A stretch of DNA of 64,000 bases, taken from assembly GCF_001507545.1 (NCBI RefSeq), contig NZ_LQBP01000008.1:62001-126000 (forward strand). Direction: 5' to 3'. Below the pieces are notes generated by a model. That model made no database searches. It was given only the letters and a program-made list of their open reading frames with translations, and was not told the origin of the DNA. The stretch comes from Ruegeria profundi. Lineage in GTDB: Bacteria; Pseudomonadota; Alphaproteobacteria; Rhodobacterales; Rhodobacteraceae. This document shows, in pieces, positions 55,835-64,000 of this stretch (position 1 is the first letter of the stretch; every line of letters starts with the position of its first letter). The translations under genes were made by a program, and so were the position numbers.

Positions 55835-58288
55835 TTGGCAGTCAAGAAAACCGATCTTTATGCATCTCTATGGGCAAGCTGCGATGAGCTTCGCGGCGGC
55901 ATGGATGCGTCCCAATACAAAAATTACATCCTGACGCTTCTGTTCATGAAGTATGTCTCCGACAAATACGCCAATCAGAAGTACGGCGCCATCGTTGTGC
56001 CTGAAGGCGGATCGTTTGGTGACATGGTTGCAGCAGATGGCAAGACGGATATCGGTGATCGCCTGAACACCATCGTCGGTGCTTTCGCGAAAGCTAATGA
56101 CATGGACTGGCTCCGCAGTGCTGACAATGATTTCAACAACGAAGACCGGTTGGGCAAAGGGAAGGCTATGGTGGACACTTTGTCCAAGCTAGTCCGGATC
56201 TTTGATGGCTTGGACCTTGGGCGGAACCAGGCCGAGGGCGACGATCTCATGGGAGATGCCTATGAGTATTTGATGCGCCATTTCGCGACAGAGTCGGGAA
56301 AAAGCAAAGGGCAGTTCTACACACCTTCTGAAGTTTCTATAATTCTTTCCAAGGTCATCGGCATTGATTCCGAGACCAAACAAGACCAAACGGCGTACGA
56401 CCCTACCTGTGGTTCGGGCTCCCTGCTTCTAAAAGTGAACGCAGAGGCTCCCAACGGCTTGTCGCTTTTCGGTCAGGAGAAGGAACAGGCCACTGCGGCG
56501 CTCGCCAAGATGAACATGGTGCTGCACAATAGTCCGACGGGTGTGATCTGGCAGGACGATACGATTTCTGCTCCACACTGGACGAAGGCAGACGGAACTC
56601 TTGAGACCTTCGACTATGCTGTTGCCAACCCGCCATTCTCTCTCAAATCCTGGTCGAATGGCATTGTGGTGGGGGAAGATCAATTCAGTCGCTTTGAGTA
56701 CGGTGAACCTCCCGAGAAGAACGGCGACTATGCTTTCCTTCTGCACGTCATCAAGTCGCTTAAGAGTACGGGCAAAGGCGCTGTAATTCTGCCTCACGGT
56801 GTTCTCTTCCGCGGAAACGTCGAGGCGGACATCCGCAGGAATCTGATTCACCAAGGGTACATCAAGGGGATCATTGGTCTGCCGGCGAACCTGTTCTATG
56901 GAACCGGTATTCCAGCCTGCATCGTCGTGATCGACAAGGCTGCGGCCAAGGCAAACAACCCGATCTTCATGATTGACGCCTCCAAGGGCTTCATCAAAGA
57001 CGGCAACAAGAACCGACTGCGGTCGCAAGACATCCACCGGATCGTGGATACCTTCAACAATCAGATCGAAGTGGACCGGTATTCACGGCTGGTTCCATAT
57101 GATGAGATTGCGGACAAGAACGAGTTCAACCTGAACATTCCGAGGTATATCGACGCTAGCGAACCAGAGGACATCCATGATCTCAGCGCTCATTTGCAGG
57201 GCGGTATTCCGAACGCGGATATAGATGCCCTATCGCGGTATTGGGATGTGTTCCCAAACCTGCGTTCGGTTTTGTTCGAAGACGGGGTCCGACCTAATTA
57301 TTCCAAAGCATTGGTCGAGCCGCGACAGATCAAAAAGACCATTCTGGACCAGCCGGAGTTCGAAACTTTCAAATCCGCGACCATGGAACGCTTCGAGGCT
57401 TGGAAAACCCGGCATGTTGACCGTCTCAAGAAGATAACGAACGGGGATCATCCAAAGGAACTGATCCACACGATTTCCGAGGACTTGCTCGGCAGTTTCG
57501 CGGATGCTGATTTGCTGGACAAATATGACATCTACCAGATCCTCATGTCCTATTGGCGGGATGTGATGCAAGACGATGTCTACATGCTGGTTCAGGACGG
57601 TTGGGAGGCAGCCAGCAAGGTCCGCCAACTGGTGCCTGTGAAGGACAAGAATGGCAAGAATGTCTACAAGGAAGAGGCGGATTTTGAGTTTGGCGCTGGC
57701 AAGGCCAAAACCAAGCATAAGTCCGATCTCATTCCACCAGCTTTAGTGGTTGATCGCTATTTCGCGGATGAGAAGGCAGACCTTGAAGCAAAGACACAGG
57801 CCAGGGACGAGGCTGCCCAGGCGCTGGAAAGCTACATCGACGAAAACAGTGGCGAAGACAGCCTGATCCAATCCGCCCACGGGGACAACGGCAAGTATGC
57901 GCAGGCCGAAGTGAAGCGGCAGATCAAAGCGGTCACGGATCCAGAGGAAGTAAACGCACTCAAGAAGCTGCTGAAATTGCAGACCGCTGAGACCACAACC
58001 AAGAAGGCTGAGAAAGACGCGATTGCGGCTCTGAACCTAAAAGTATTTCAGAAGATCCCACAGTTATCGGAGCAGGAGGCCAAAACACTGGTTGTAGACG
58101 ACAAGTGGGTCGCGTCCGTCGAGTCCCAAGTTGAGGAGGAAGTCGAGAGGGTTACGCAGGCTTTGGCAAATCGCGTCCGGGTTTTGGAAGAACGCTATGC
58201 GAAAACCCTACCGAAGCTGGAGGAGGCCGTCGGTCAATACAGCGCCAAAGTCGAGGCTCATCTGAAAAAGATGGGGTTGTCATGGTGA
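55835..58288 (+). CDS. hsdM: Type I restriction-modification methylase subunit HsdM
   Basis: HsdM methylates adenine in the target site chosen by HsdS. The 817-residue product has the HsdM amino helical bundle (ELRGGMDASQYKNYILTLLF), SAM motif I DPTCGSGSLLLK (about 189) and the catalytic motif NPPF (about 265). The carboxyl 250 residues are charged helix (for example AVGQYSAKVEAHLKKMG), longer than in short HsdM forms. The start is TTG at 55835, five bases after GAGGTGA. Its end overlaps hsdS by seven bases. Lower GC than gyrB. Confidence 0.95.
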   Translation: MAVKKTDLYASLWASCDELRGGMDASQYKNYILTLLFMKYVSDKYANQKYGAIVVPEGGSFGDMVAADGKTDIGDRLNTIVGAFAKANDMDWLRSADNDFNNEDRLGKGKAMVDTLSKLVRIFDGLDLGRNQAEGDDLMGDAYEYLMRHFATESGKSKGQFYTPSEVSIILSKVIGIDSETKQDQTAYDPTCGSGSLLLKVNAEAPNGLSLFGQEKEQATAALAKMNMVLHNSPTGVIWQDDTISAPHWTKADGTLETFDYAVANPPFSLKSWSNGIVVGEDQFSRFEYGEPPEKNGDYAFLLHVIKSLKSTGKGAVILPHGVLFRGNVEADIRRNLIHQGYIKGIIGLPANLFYGTGIPACIVVIDKAAAKANNPIFMIDASKGFIKDGNKNRLRSQDIHRIVDTFNNQIEVDRYSRLVPYDEIADKNEFNLNIPRYIDASEPEDIHDLSAHLQGGIPNADIDALSRYWDVFPNLRSVLFEDGVRPNYSKALVEPRQIKKTILDQPEFETFKSATMERFEAWKTRHVDRLKKITNGDHPKELIHTISEDLLGSFADADLLDKYDIYQILMSYWRDVMQDDVYMLVQDGWEAASKVRQLVPVKDKNGKNVYKEEADFEFGAGKAKTKHKSDLIPPALVVDRYFADEKADLEAKTQARDEAAQALESYIDENSGEDSLIQSAHGDNGKYAQAEVKRQIKAVTDPEEVNALKKLLKLQTAETTTKKAEKDAIAALNLKVFQKIPQLSEQEAKTLVVDDKWVASVESQVEEEVERVTQALANRVRVLEERYAKTLPKLEEAVGQYSAKVEAHLKKMGLSW

Positions 58289-59517
58289 AGGCGGGACACA
58301 AACAGACAGACGCCGGTTTGATTCCAGAGGACTGGGAAGTGCTTCCCTTCAATAAAACTCTGAACATCGCAAGCGGTCAAGTTGATCCAAGAAAGCCGCC
58401 ATTTTGCGAATTTTTGCTAGTTGCTCCGGATCATATTGAAGAAGCGACGGGGCGATTGCTAGAACGAAAAACAGCGTTTGAACAAAGCGCAATAAGCGGA
58501 AAGTACGTTTTTGAGTCCGGCCAAATAGTCTACTCCAAAATACGTCCATATCTTCGCAAGTTGATTTTCTCAGATTGCACAGGTTTGTGCAGTGCCGACA
58601 TGTACCCGTTGTCCGCTACGACCGCCGCTGATGCCAAGTTTTGCTTTTACGCCATGCTCGGGGAAAGGTTTTCAAACTTTGCAAGCACAATCTCTGCAAG
58701 AAGCGGCATTCCCAAGATAAATAGGGAAGAAATATCAGAGTTCAGCTTCGCCCTCCCTCCGAAGCCCGAACAAAGTGCCATCGCTGGGGTGCTTTCGGAT
58801 ATGGATGGGTTGATTGCTGGACTTGAGGCGCTGATTGCAAAAAAGCGCGCGGTCAAGATTGCCACCATGCAACAGCTACTAACCGGCAAAACCCGTCTGC
58901 CGGGATATGTGCGCGATTGGAAGGAGATTTCGATTGGCAAAGATGCGCGTCTGTCGGCACGTATTGGTTGGCAAGCTCTCACAACCAAAGAGTATATGGA
59001 GTCGGGTGACTACTTCTTAGTAACAGGAACGGACTTTTCAAACGGTGCAGTCGATTGGTCTTCTTGCTGGTTTGTGGATGAGTGGCGCTATTCTCAAGAC
59101 CGAAAAATACAGCTCAGAGCACAAGATGTTCTTGTCACCAAAGATGGAACAATAGGGAAAGCTGGATATGTTGAAGAGTTGGTTGGGCCGGCAACCCTAA
59201 ATAGTGGAGTGTTCGTAATTCGTCCGATTGACAACTCTTTTTGTCCAAAGTTCCTCTATCATGTACTGACATCTAGAATATTCGATGAGTTTATTGACGA
59301 AATTTCGGCTGGTTCGACAATCACCCATTTGTATCAAAAAGACTTCGTCAAATTCAGTTTCATGGCGCCAGAATACGACGAACAGGAGGAAGTCTCCGAG
59401 GTTCTGAGCTCTATGGATCAAGACATTTCAGCACTAGAAGTTCGGCTTTCAAAAACCAAAGCCCTCAAACACGGCGTGATGCAAGAGCTTCTGACGGGCA
59501 GAACGAGATTGGTATGA
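58282..59517 (+). CDS. hsdS: Type I restriction-modification specificity subunit HsdS
   Basis: HsdS recognises the bipartite target and holds the complex together. The 411-residue product has two target recognition domains (about 15-170 and 215-370), each followed by a conserved helix: VLSDMDGLIAGLEALIAKKR with QQLLTGKTRL (about 172-210) and VLSSMDQDISALEVRLSKTK with QELLTGRTRL near the end. The two helices are an internal repeat, as expected. The gene is more AT-rich than the rest of the window. The start overlaps hsdM; the stop overlaps hsdR (ATGA). Confidence 0.94.
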   Translation: MVKAGHKQTDAGLIPEDWEVLPFNKTLNIASGQVDPRKPPFCEFLLVAPDHIEEATGRLLERKTAFEQSAISGKYVFESGQIVYSKIRPYLRKLIFSDCTGLCSADMYPLSATTAADAKFCFYAMLGERFSNFASTISARSGIPKINREEISEFSFALPPKPEQSAIAGVLSDMDGLIAGLEALIAKKRAVKIATMQQLLTGKTRLPGYVRDWKEISIGKDARLSARIGWQALTTKEYMESGDYFLVTGTDFSNGAVDWSSCWFVDEWRYSQDRKIQLRAQDVLVTKDGTIGKAGYVEELVGPATLNSGVFVIRPIDNSFCPKFLYHVLTSRIFDEFIDEISAGSTITHLYQKDFVKFSFMAPEYDEQEEVSEVLSSMDQDISALEVRLSKTKALKHGVMQELLTGRTRLV

Positions 59518-62500
59518 ATAAGATTGGTCAGATTGAACGGGCCACTCAGAACAGAGTGGTCAAGCTTTTTAAAAATTATTTGGAATACGAATACCTTGGC
59601 AACTGGCAGGACCGACCGAACAATCGGAACATCGAGTCCGAGATCCTTGGTCGATGGCTGACAGCGCAGGGGCACAGCGCCTCGGTTCGGTCTCGGGTGT
59701 TCAACCAACTAGAAATTGCGACGGCCCTTGGGTCTGGCCGCCATCTCTATGAGGCCAATAAGGATGTCTATGGCCTGCTGCGCTATGGAGTGAAGGTCAA
59801 AGACGATGGGGATGAGTTAACCCAGACCGTCTGGCTAATCGACTGGGAAAACCCCGAAAACAACCATTTCGCCATTGCAGAGGAGGTATCGGTCGAAGGG
59901 GAAAACAAAAAGCGGCCGGATATTGCTCTATACGTCAATGGCATCGCCCTAGGGGTGATCGAGCTCAAACGATCCAGTGTGTCAGTCAGCGAAGGCATTC
60001 GACAAAACCTAGACAACCAGGACAAGGCGTTCATCCGAAACTTTTTTACCACGATGCAGTTTTGCTTTGCCGGCAATGACACTGAAGGACTGCGCTACGG
60101 CACGATCCAGACGCCGGAAAAGCACTTTTATGCCTGGAAGGAAGACGTCGAAAATCCGTTCGACAGCCCGCTTGATTTTCACCTCAGCCTAATGTGCGAG
60201 AAACGGCGGTTTCTGGAGCTAATCCACGACTTCATTGTGTTCGATAAAGGAGTGAAGAAGACCTGCCGGCACAACCAATATCACGGGGTGATTGCTGCTC
60301 AGGACCACATCCACGGTCACATGAACGGCATTATCTGGCACACTCAAGGGTCAGGCAAAAGCCTGACCATGGTGTGGCTTGCTAAATGGATCCGTGAGCA
60401 TGTGGACGACGCCCGGGTGCTGGTGATTACGGATCGTACCGAGCTGGATGAACAGATCGAGGGCGTCTTTCAAGGCGTTGATGAAAAGATCTTTCGCACC
60501 AAAAGTGGTGATGAGTTGATCAGCGTTCTGAACAGCCCAGTCGAATGGTTGGTGTGCTCCTTGATTCACAAATTCGGACGTCAATCCGAGGGCGAAGATG
60601 AGCAAGCAACCGAAAAGTTTATTGAGGACCTGAAGGCGAGCTTACCTTCAGACTTCGAAGCCAAGGGGGAGATGTTTGTCTTCGTAGACGAATGTCACCG
60701 AACCCAATCCGGCAAGCTTCATGAGGCTATGAAGGCGATCCTGCCGAATGCAACCTTTGTTGGCTTTACCGGCACGCCGCTGCTGCGGGCAGACAAGAAG
60801 AAAAGTATCGAGGTGTTTGGCGGCTTCATCCATACCTATAAGTTCGATGAGGCTGTTGCAGATAAGGTTGTCCTAGACCTCCGATATGAGGCCCGGGATA
60901 TCGACCAGTACGTCACTTCTCAAAAGAAGGTCGACAAGTGGTTCGAAGCCAAAACAAAGGGTCTGAGTGACTCTGCAAAAGCGCAGCTCAAACTGAAATG
61001 GGGAACGCTTCAAAAGGTCCTGTCCAGCCAAGGGCGGTTAGAGCAGATCGTTGACGACATCCTGATGGACATGGAAACAAAGCCTCGCCTTATGGATGGG
61101 CGCGGCAACGCAATGCTGGTTTGTTCCAGTATTTATCAAGCCTGCAAGGTATTTGATATCTTCAGCCAAACTGACCTTGCTGGCAAATGCGCCATTGTCA
61201 CCAGCTACCACCCGTCTCCTGCGGATATCAAAGGTGAAAGCACTGGAGAGGGGCTGACCGAAAAGCTGAACCAGTACAACATCTATCGCAGGATGCTTGC
61301 GGACTATTTTGAGCAGTCCGAAGACGAGGCTATGAACCGGGTTGAGGAGTTTGAAAAGGCCGTCAAAAAGAAATTCGTAAACGAGCCTGGCCAGATGCGG
61401 TTGCTGATCGTGGTCGATAAGCTCCTTACTGGGTTTGATGCCCCTTCTGCTACGTATCTCTACATCGACAAGGAGATGCGCGACCACGGCCTATTCCAGG
61501 CGATATGCCGCGTGAACCGGCTGGATGGAGACGACAAGGAATACGGTTACGTTGTTGATTACAAGGATCTCTTCCACCGCTTGGAAAGCTCGATTTCCGA
61601 TTACACTAGCGGTGCATTTGATAACTACGATCAGGAAGACGTTGCCGGGTTGCTGAGTGACCGGCTCGAAAAAGGAGCCGAGCGGCTTGAAGAAGCCCGG
61701 GAGACAATCAAGGCGATTTGCGAGCCTGTGCTGGAGCCACGTCGGCAGAAACAATACTTTGACTATTTTATTGGTGATGCGGCCAACAAAACCGAGATCG
61801 CCGAAAACGAACCCAAACGGATTGCACTGTACAAGGCAGCGGCGTCCTTGGTCAGAGCATACGCCAATCTCGCAAACGAGATGTTGGCGGCGGGGTACAC
61901 GACAGCGCAGGAAGCTGAGGTGAAAACCGAGGTTGAACATTACAGCAAACTGAGCGCCGAGGTGAAACTGGCCAGTGGTGACTTTGTGGACATGAAACTA
62001 TACGAACCGGCCATGCGACGTCTCTTGGATACCTACATTCAGGCGGAGGACAGCAAACTGCTCGCTGACTTTGAAGAAATGGGCCTGATCCAACTGATCG
62101 TCGAGAAGGGTACAGAACCCCTTGAAGATCACACTATGGCTATGATGACTTCGGAAGAAGCTATGGCCGAAGCAATCGAAAACAACATTCGCAAAGTCAT
62201 CATTGATGAGCAGCGAGTGAACCCTCAGTATTATGAAAAAATGTCTGAACTTCTGGAAGCGCTTATTGAAGAACGACGGAAGCAGGCGCTCGAGTACAAG
62301 GAATACTTGGAGAAAGTCAAAGAGCTCTCTGTCCAGGTTGTTAACCCTGGTGGCGTTGACCCAACTGACTACCCTGCTTCAGTCGATACGACGGCCAAGA
62401 AAGCAATGTATGATAACTTCGATGTCGACGAGAGTTGGGTTGCGAAAGTTGATACCGCGATCAAGTCAACAAAAAAGGCGAATTGGGTCGGAAGCGCAAT

Positions 62501-62603
62501 CAAAGAACGCGAGGTTGCCGGAGCCATCTTTGCCGCGGTGGGAGATGCCATAGACATTGATGACATCCTGAACATTGTTCGGAACCAACATGAGTATCAG
62601 TAG
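59514..62603 (+). CDS. hsdR: Type I restriction endonuclease subunit HsdR
   Basis: HsdR translocates and cuts unmodified DNA. The 1029-residue product has an intact PD-(D/E)XK nuclease (about 134-150: RPDIALYVNGIALGVIELKR). A superfamily 2 translocase follows: Walker A HTQGSGKSLTMV (about 278), DECH box VFVDECHRTQ (about 390), FTGTPL, and motif VI region LFQAICRVNRL. A helical carboxyl domain binds HsdM. No frameshift or stop is seen, so the system looks functional. It overlaps the metallopeptidase gene by 14 bases. Confidence 0.95.
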   Translation: MNKIGQIERATQNRVVKLFKNYLEYEYLGNWQDRPNNRNIESEILGRWLTAQGHSASVRSRVFNQLEIATALGSGRHLYEANKDVYGLLRYGVKVKDDGDELTQTVWLIDWENPENNHFAIAEEVSVEGENKKRPDIALYVNGIALGVIELKRSSVSVSEGIRQNLDNQDKAFIRNFFTTMQFCFAGNDTEGLRYGTIQTPEKHFYAWKEDVENPFDSPLDFHLSLMCEKRRFLELIHDFIVFDKGVKKTCRHNQYHGVIAAQDHIHGHMNGIIWHTQGSGKSLTMVWLAKWIREHVDDARVLVITDRTELDEQIEGVFQGVDEKIFRTKSGDELISVLNSPVEWLVCSLIHKFGRQSEGEDEQATEKFIEDLKASLPSDFEAKGEMFVFVDECHRTQSGKLHEAMKAILPNATFVGFTGTPLLRADKKKSIEVFGGFIHTYKFDEAVADKVVLDLRYEARDIDQYVTSQKKVDKWFEAKTKGLSDSAKAQLKLKWGTLQKVLSSQGRLEQIVDDILMDMETKPRLMDGRGNAMLVCSSIYQACKVFDIFSQTDLAGKCAIVTSYHPSPADIKGESTGEGLTEKLNQYNIYRRMLADYFEQSEDEAMNRVEEFEKAVKKKFVNEPGQMRLLIVVDKLLTGFDAPSATYLYIDKEMRDHGLFQAICRVNRLDGDDKEYGYVVDYKDLFHRLESSISDYTSGAFDNYDQEDVAGLLSDRLEKGAERLEEARETIKAICEPVLEPRRQKQYFDYFIGDAANKTEIAENEPKRIALYKAAASLVRAYANLANEMLAAGYTTAQEAEVKTEVEHYSKLSAEVKLASGDFVDMKLYEPAMRRLLDTYIQAEDSKLLADFEEMGLIQLIVEKGTEPLEDHTMAMMTSEEAMAEAIENNIRKVIIDEQRVNPQYYEKMSELLEALIEERRKQALEYKEYLEKVKELSVQVVNPGGVDPTDYPASVDTTAKKAMYDNFDVDESWVAKVDTAIKSTKKANWVGSAIKEREVAGAIFAAVGDAIDIDDILNIVRNQHEYQ

Positions 62604-63318
62604 GACCAAGCTATCGGTTTCCGGGATCGACGTTGATTTGATCCGAAAGGATGTAAAGAACATCCACCTATCGGTGTGCCCGCCAGATGGCTTGGTGAAA
62701 CTGACGGCTCCCAGCAAACTGTCAGATGACAATGCACGTCTGGCCGTGATTCAGAAACTGCGTTGGATCAGGAATAAGCAAGCCGATTTTCAACAACAGC
62801 AACGTCAGAGCAAACGTCAGTTTGTGGATGGCGAAAGCCACTATTTCGATGGCGAAAGATACCTGCTGGAAGTCAGGGAAGAGCAAGCCAAGCCAACGGT
62901 TCAGATTGCTGGCAACGGTCGGCTGAGGATGACGGTGCGGCCTGGATCCAATCTGGCGACAAAGTCCAGTACCATGGCTGAATTCTACCGTGCGCACCTA
63001 AAGCGATTTGTGTCTGGTCACGTAGATGATTGGGCGGCACGTTTAGGCGTGGAGCCCAAAGAAATTCGAGTTCAAAAGATGAAAACACGATGGGGGAGCT
63101 GCAACACAGCCACGGGTCGAATTTTGCTAAATCTTGAACTCGCAAAGAAGCCCCGGACGTGTGCCGAATACATTTTGGTGCACGAGTTAGTTCATTTGCT
63201 TGAGCGGTGTCATAACGAGCGCTTCGTTGCTCATATGGACAGAGTGATGGCCGATTGGCGTCATAGAAGAGATGTGCTGAGGTCTTTGCCGCTAGCTTAC
63301 GAAACTTGGGCCTACTGA
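62590..63318 (+). CDS. YgjP-type (M48/DUF45) zinc metallopeptidase linked to the type I system
   Basis: The 242-residue product has the zinc motif HELVHLLERCHNERF (His about 198, Glu 199, His 202, His 208) and the family-typical RWGSCNTATGRILLNLELAK just before it. It overlaps the end of hsdR by 14 bases (ATG at 62590), so the two are translationally coupled. Metallopeptidases of this family recur next to type I restriction genes, but their substrate is not established. It might process HsdR or act on the envelope or a phage protein; the sequence does not say. Confidence 0.87.
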   Translation: MSISRTKLSVSGIDVDLIRKDVKNIHLSVCPPDGLVKLTAPSKLSDDNARLAVIQKLRWIRNKQADFQQQQRQSKRQFVDGESHYFDGERYLLEVREEQAKPTVQIAGNGRLRMTVRPGSNLATKSSTMAEFYRAHLKRFVSGHVDDWAARLGVEPKEIRVQKMKTRWGSCNTATGRILLNLELAKKPRTCAEYILVHELVHLLERCHNERFVAHMDRVMADWRHRRDVLRSLPLAYETWAY

Positions 63319-63355
63319 GGTCGCACGTCAGCAGTCTTCTTGGTGAACAGAATTG

Positions 63356-64000
63356 CTACCTAAACTCCGGATAGCGTTCTTCAAAAATCTCAAGGTCCGC
63401 GAGAGTGAACCATTCCTTCTCTGGCAAAGCCGCGAACTTTATCCCGTCGATCTCCAACTTCTCTCTAATGTTGTCCATCTCTTGAAGGTTGTATTCAGAA
63501 TCCTGAGGAACAACGTAGAGAACTTCTGGAACATTTCGTAGCACCAGAGCGGCGCGAGCCAGTTGGTCAATAATATAGCTAGGATCCACTCTTGATCGCG
63601 GCCCCCTTATCTCAATTGCGCAGAGCAGTTCAGAGCCATCATAAACAACCAGGTCTGTTCCCAGAGGCTCCAGCGTTTTTCCTTCCTGAACGATCAAATT
63701 CTGATGATTGAAAATGTCATCGACATTCTCTTTAAAGAAAGCCTTCGCGGCATTCTCGAATGATTGTCCACGCTGCTTGGCCGTTAGCCTCGCTTGCGCT
63801 TGAGGACGACCCATAACCGACCTGCTGGTACGCACCTTTTCAAGAATGCGCGCCATTTCCGATTGCGAGACTTCACCGGCAAAGACCTTTGGGGAGATCT
63901 CCTTCGCCTTTTCGGAACTATATTGCTCCAGTCTTGAAAGTAGCAGAACCTGCATCATTCCAAGCCACTGTGGTTTCTTATCCAAAATCTCAGGATGATT
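63356..64000 (-). CDS. Possible PD-(D/E)XK-like protein, 5' end beyond the window
   Basis: At least 214 residues run on the minus strand to the right edge with no stop, so the amino end is missing. A TTG at 63985 is the last in-frame start candidate but the frame continues past it. The middle has LGTDLVVYDGSELLCAIEIR, a spacing like PD-(D/E)XK nucleases (Asp, then E-x-R in place of the usual E-x-K), after a helical region. The ending (EVLYVVPQDSEYNLQEM) is not recognised. It converges on the metallopeptidase gene with a 37-base gap. Not a firm nuclease call. Confidence 0.6.
   Translation of the reverse strand, partial: NHPEILDKKPQWLGMMQVLLLSRLEQYSSEKAKEISPKVFAGEVSQSEMARILEKVRTSRSVMGRPQAQARLTAKQRGQSFENAAKAFFKENVDDIFNHQNLIVQEGKTLEPLGTDLVVYDGSELLCAIEIRGPRSRVDPSYIIDQLARAALVLRNVPEVLYVVPQDSEYNLQEMDNIREKLEIDGIKFAALPEKEWFTLADLEIFEERYPEFR

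Noticed and set aside
55835-64000. A BREX, DISARM or other multi-gene defence system
   Set aside because: The genes are a standard hsdM-hsdS-hsdR set. No PglX, BrxC, DrmA or similar is present; only the peptidase and the edge gene are unusual.

Overview
The window looks like chromosome from an alphaproteobacterium of the Rhodobacteraceae (Roseobacter group). Supporting signs are the flagellar gene order fliI / flgB-flgC-fliE-fliQ-flgF-flgG-flgA-flgH-fliL with flhA-fliR-flhB, CtrA-type TTAA-N7-TTAA boxes in the flagellar promoters, a kdsD-lptC-lptA-lptB-hpf-ptsN cluster without rpoN, ubiquinone genes, and high-GC coding. The assignment is inferred from gene content; species cannot be named. 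No rRNA, tRNA, CRISPR array, insertion sequence or prophage was recognised.

Region 1 (1-16.8 kb) is a flagellar locus. On the minus strand are flgI (cut by the left edge), flgL, flgK, flgE, motB and fliI. A divergent plus-strand operon carries rod, L-ring and export genes from flgB to fliL. A convergent, tightly overlapping minus-strand set follows: a lytic transglycosylase, flhA, fliR, flhB and a coiled-coil FliJ-like gene. Three CtrA-like boxes (4741, 5668, 7093) suggest cell-cycle control of assembly.

Region 2 (16.8-31.2 kb) is housekeeping. It holds an Lrp-type regulator, a CsoR/RcnR-family metal sensor with a G-tract operator, an RNase D-like exonuclease, the LPS biosynthesis/export cluster, ribosome hibernation factor and PtsN. 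Envelope proteins (a CAP lipoprotein, an L,D-transpeptidase, a 60-residue secreted or membrane peptide), ferrochelatase, a BioC-like methyltransferase, a ComF protein, glutaredoxin, a nitrilase-family amidase, a MarR regulator, UbiG, prolyl iminopeptidase and an unusually short peptide-binding protein follow.

Region 3 (31.2-47.4 kb) holds the rimP-nusA-ylxR-infB operon behind a structured leader. After it come kynB-kynA (tryptophan to kynurenine), kbl-tdh (threonine to glycine) with an XRE-cupin regulator, a thiolase, ubiE-ubiB, mutM, an enoyl-CoA hydratase and rpsT.

Region 4 (47.4-55.6 kb) is the dnaA-dnaN-recF-gyrB replication block, interrupted by a divergent AhpD-like/TetR pair with two matching palindromes between the genes.

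Region 5 (55.8 kb to the end) is an accessory defence module: hsdM-hsdS-hsdR of a type I restriction-modification system, a YgjP-type metallopeptidase gene overlapping the end of hsdR, and a convergent gene with a PD-(D/E)XK-like motif that runs off the right edge. Its base composition is visibly lower in GC than its neighbours, and the gap between gyrB and hsdM carries a cluster of CCCAAA repeats. The coupled peptidase, the nuclease-like neighbour and the repeats are the least ordinary part of the window.
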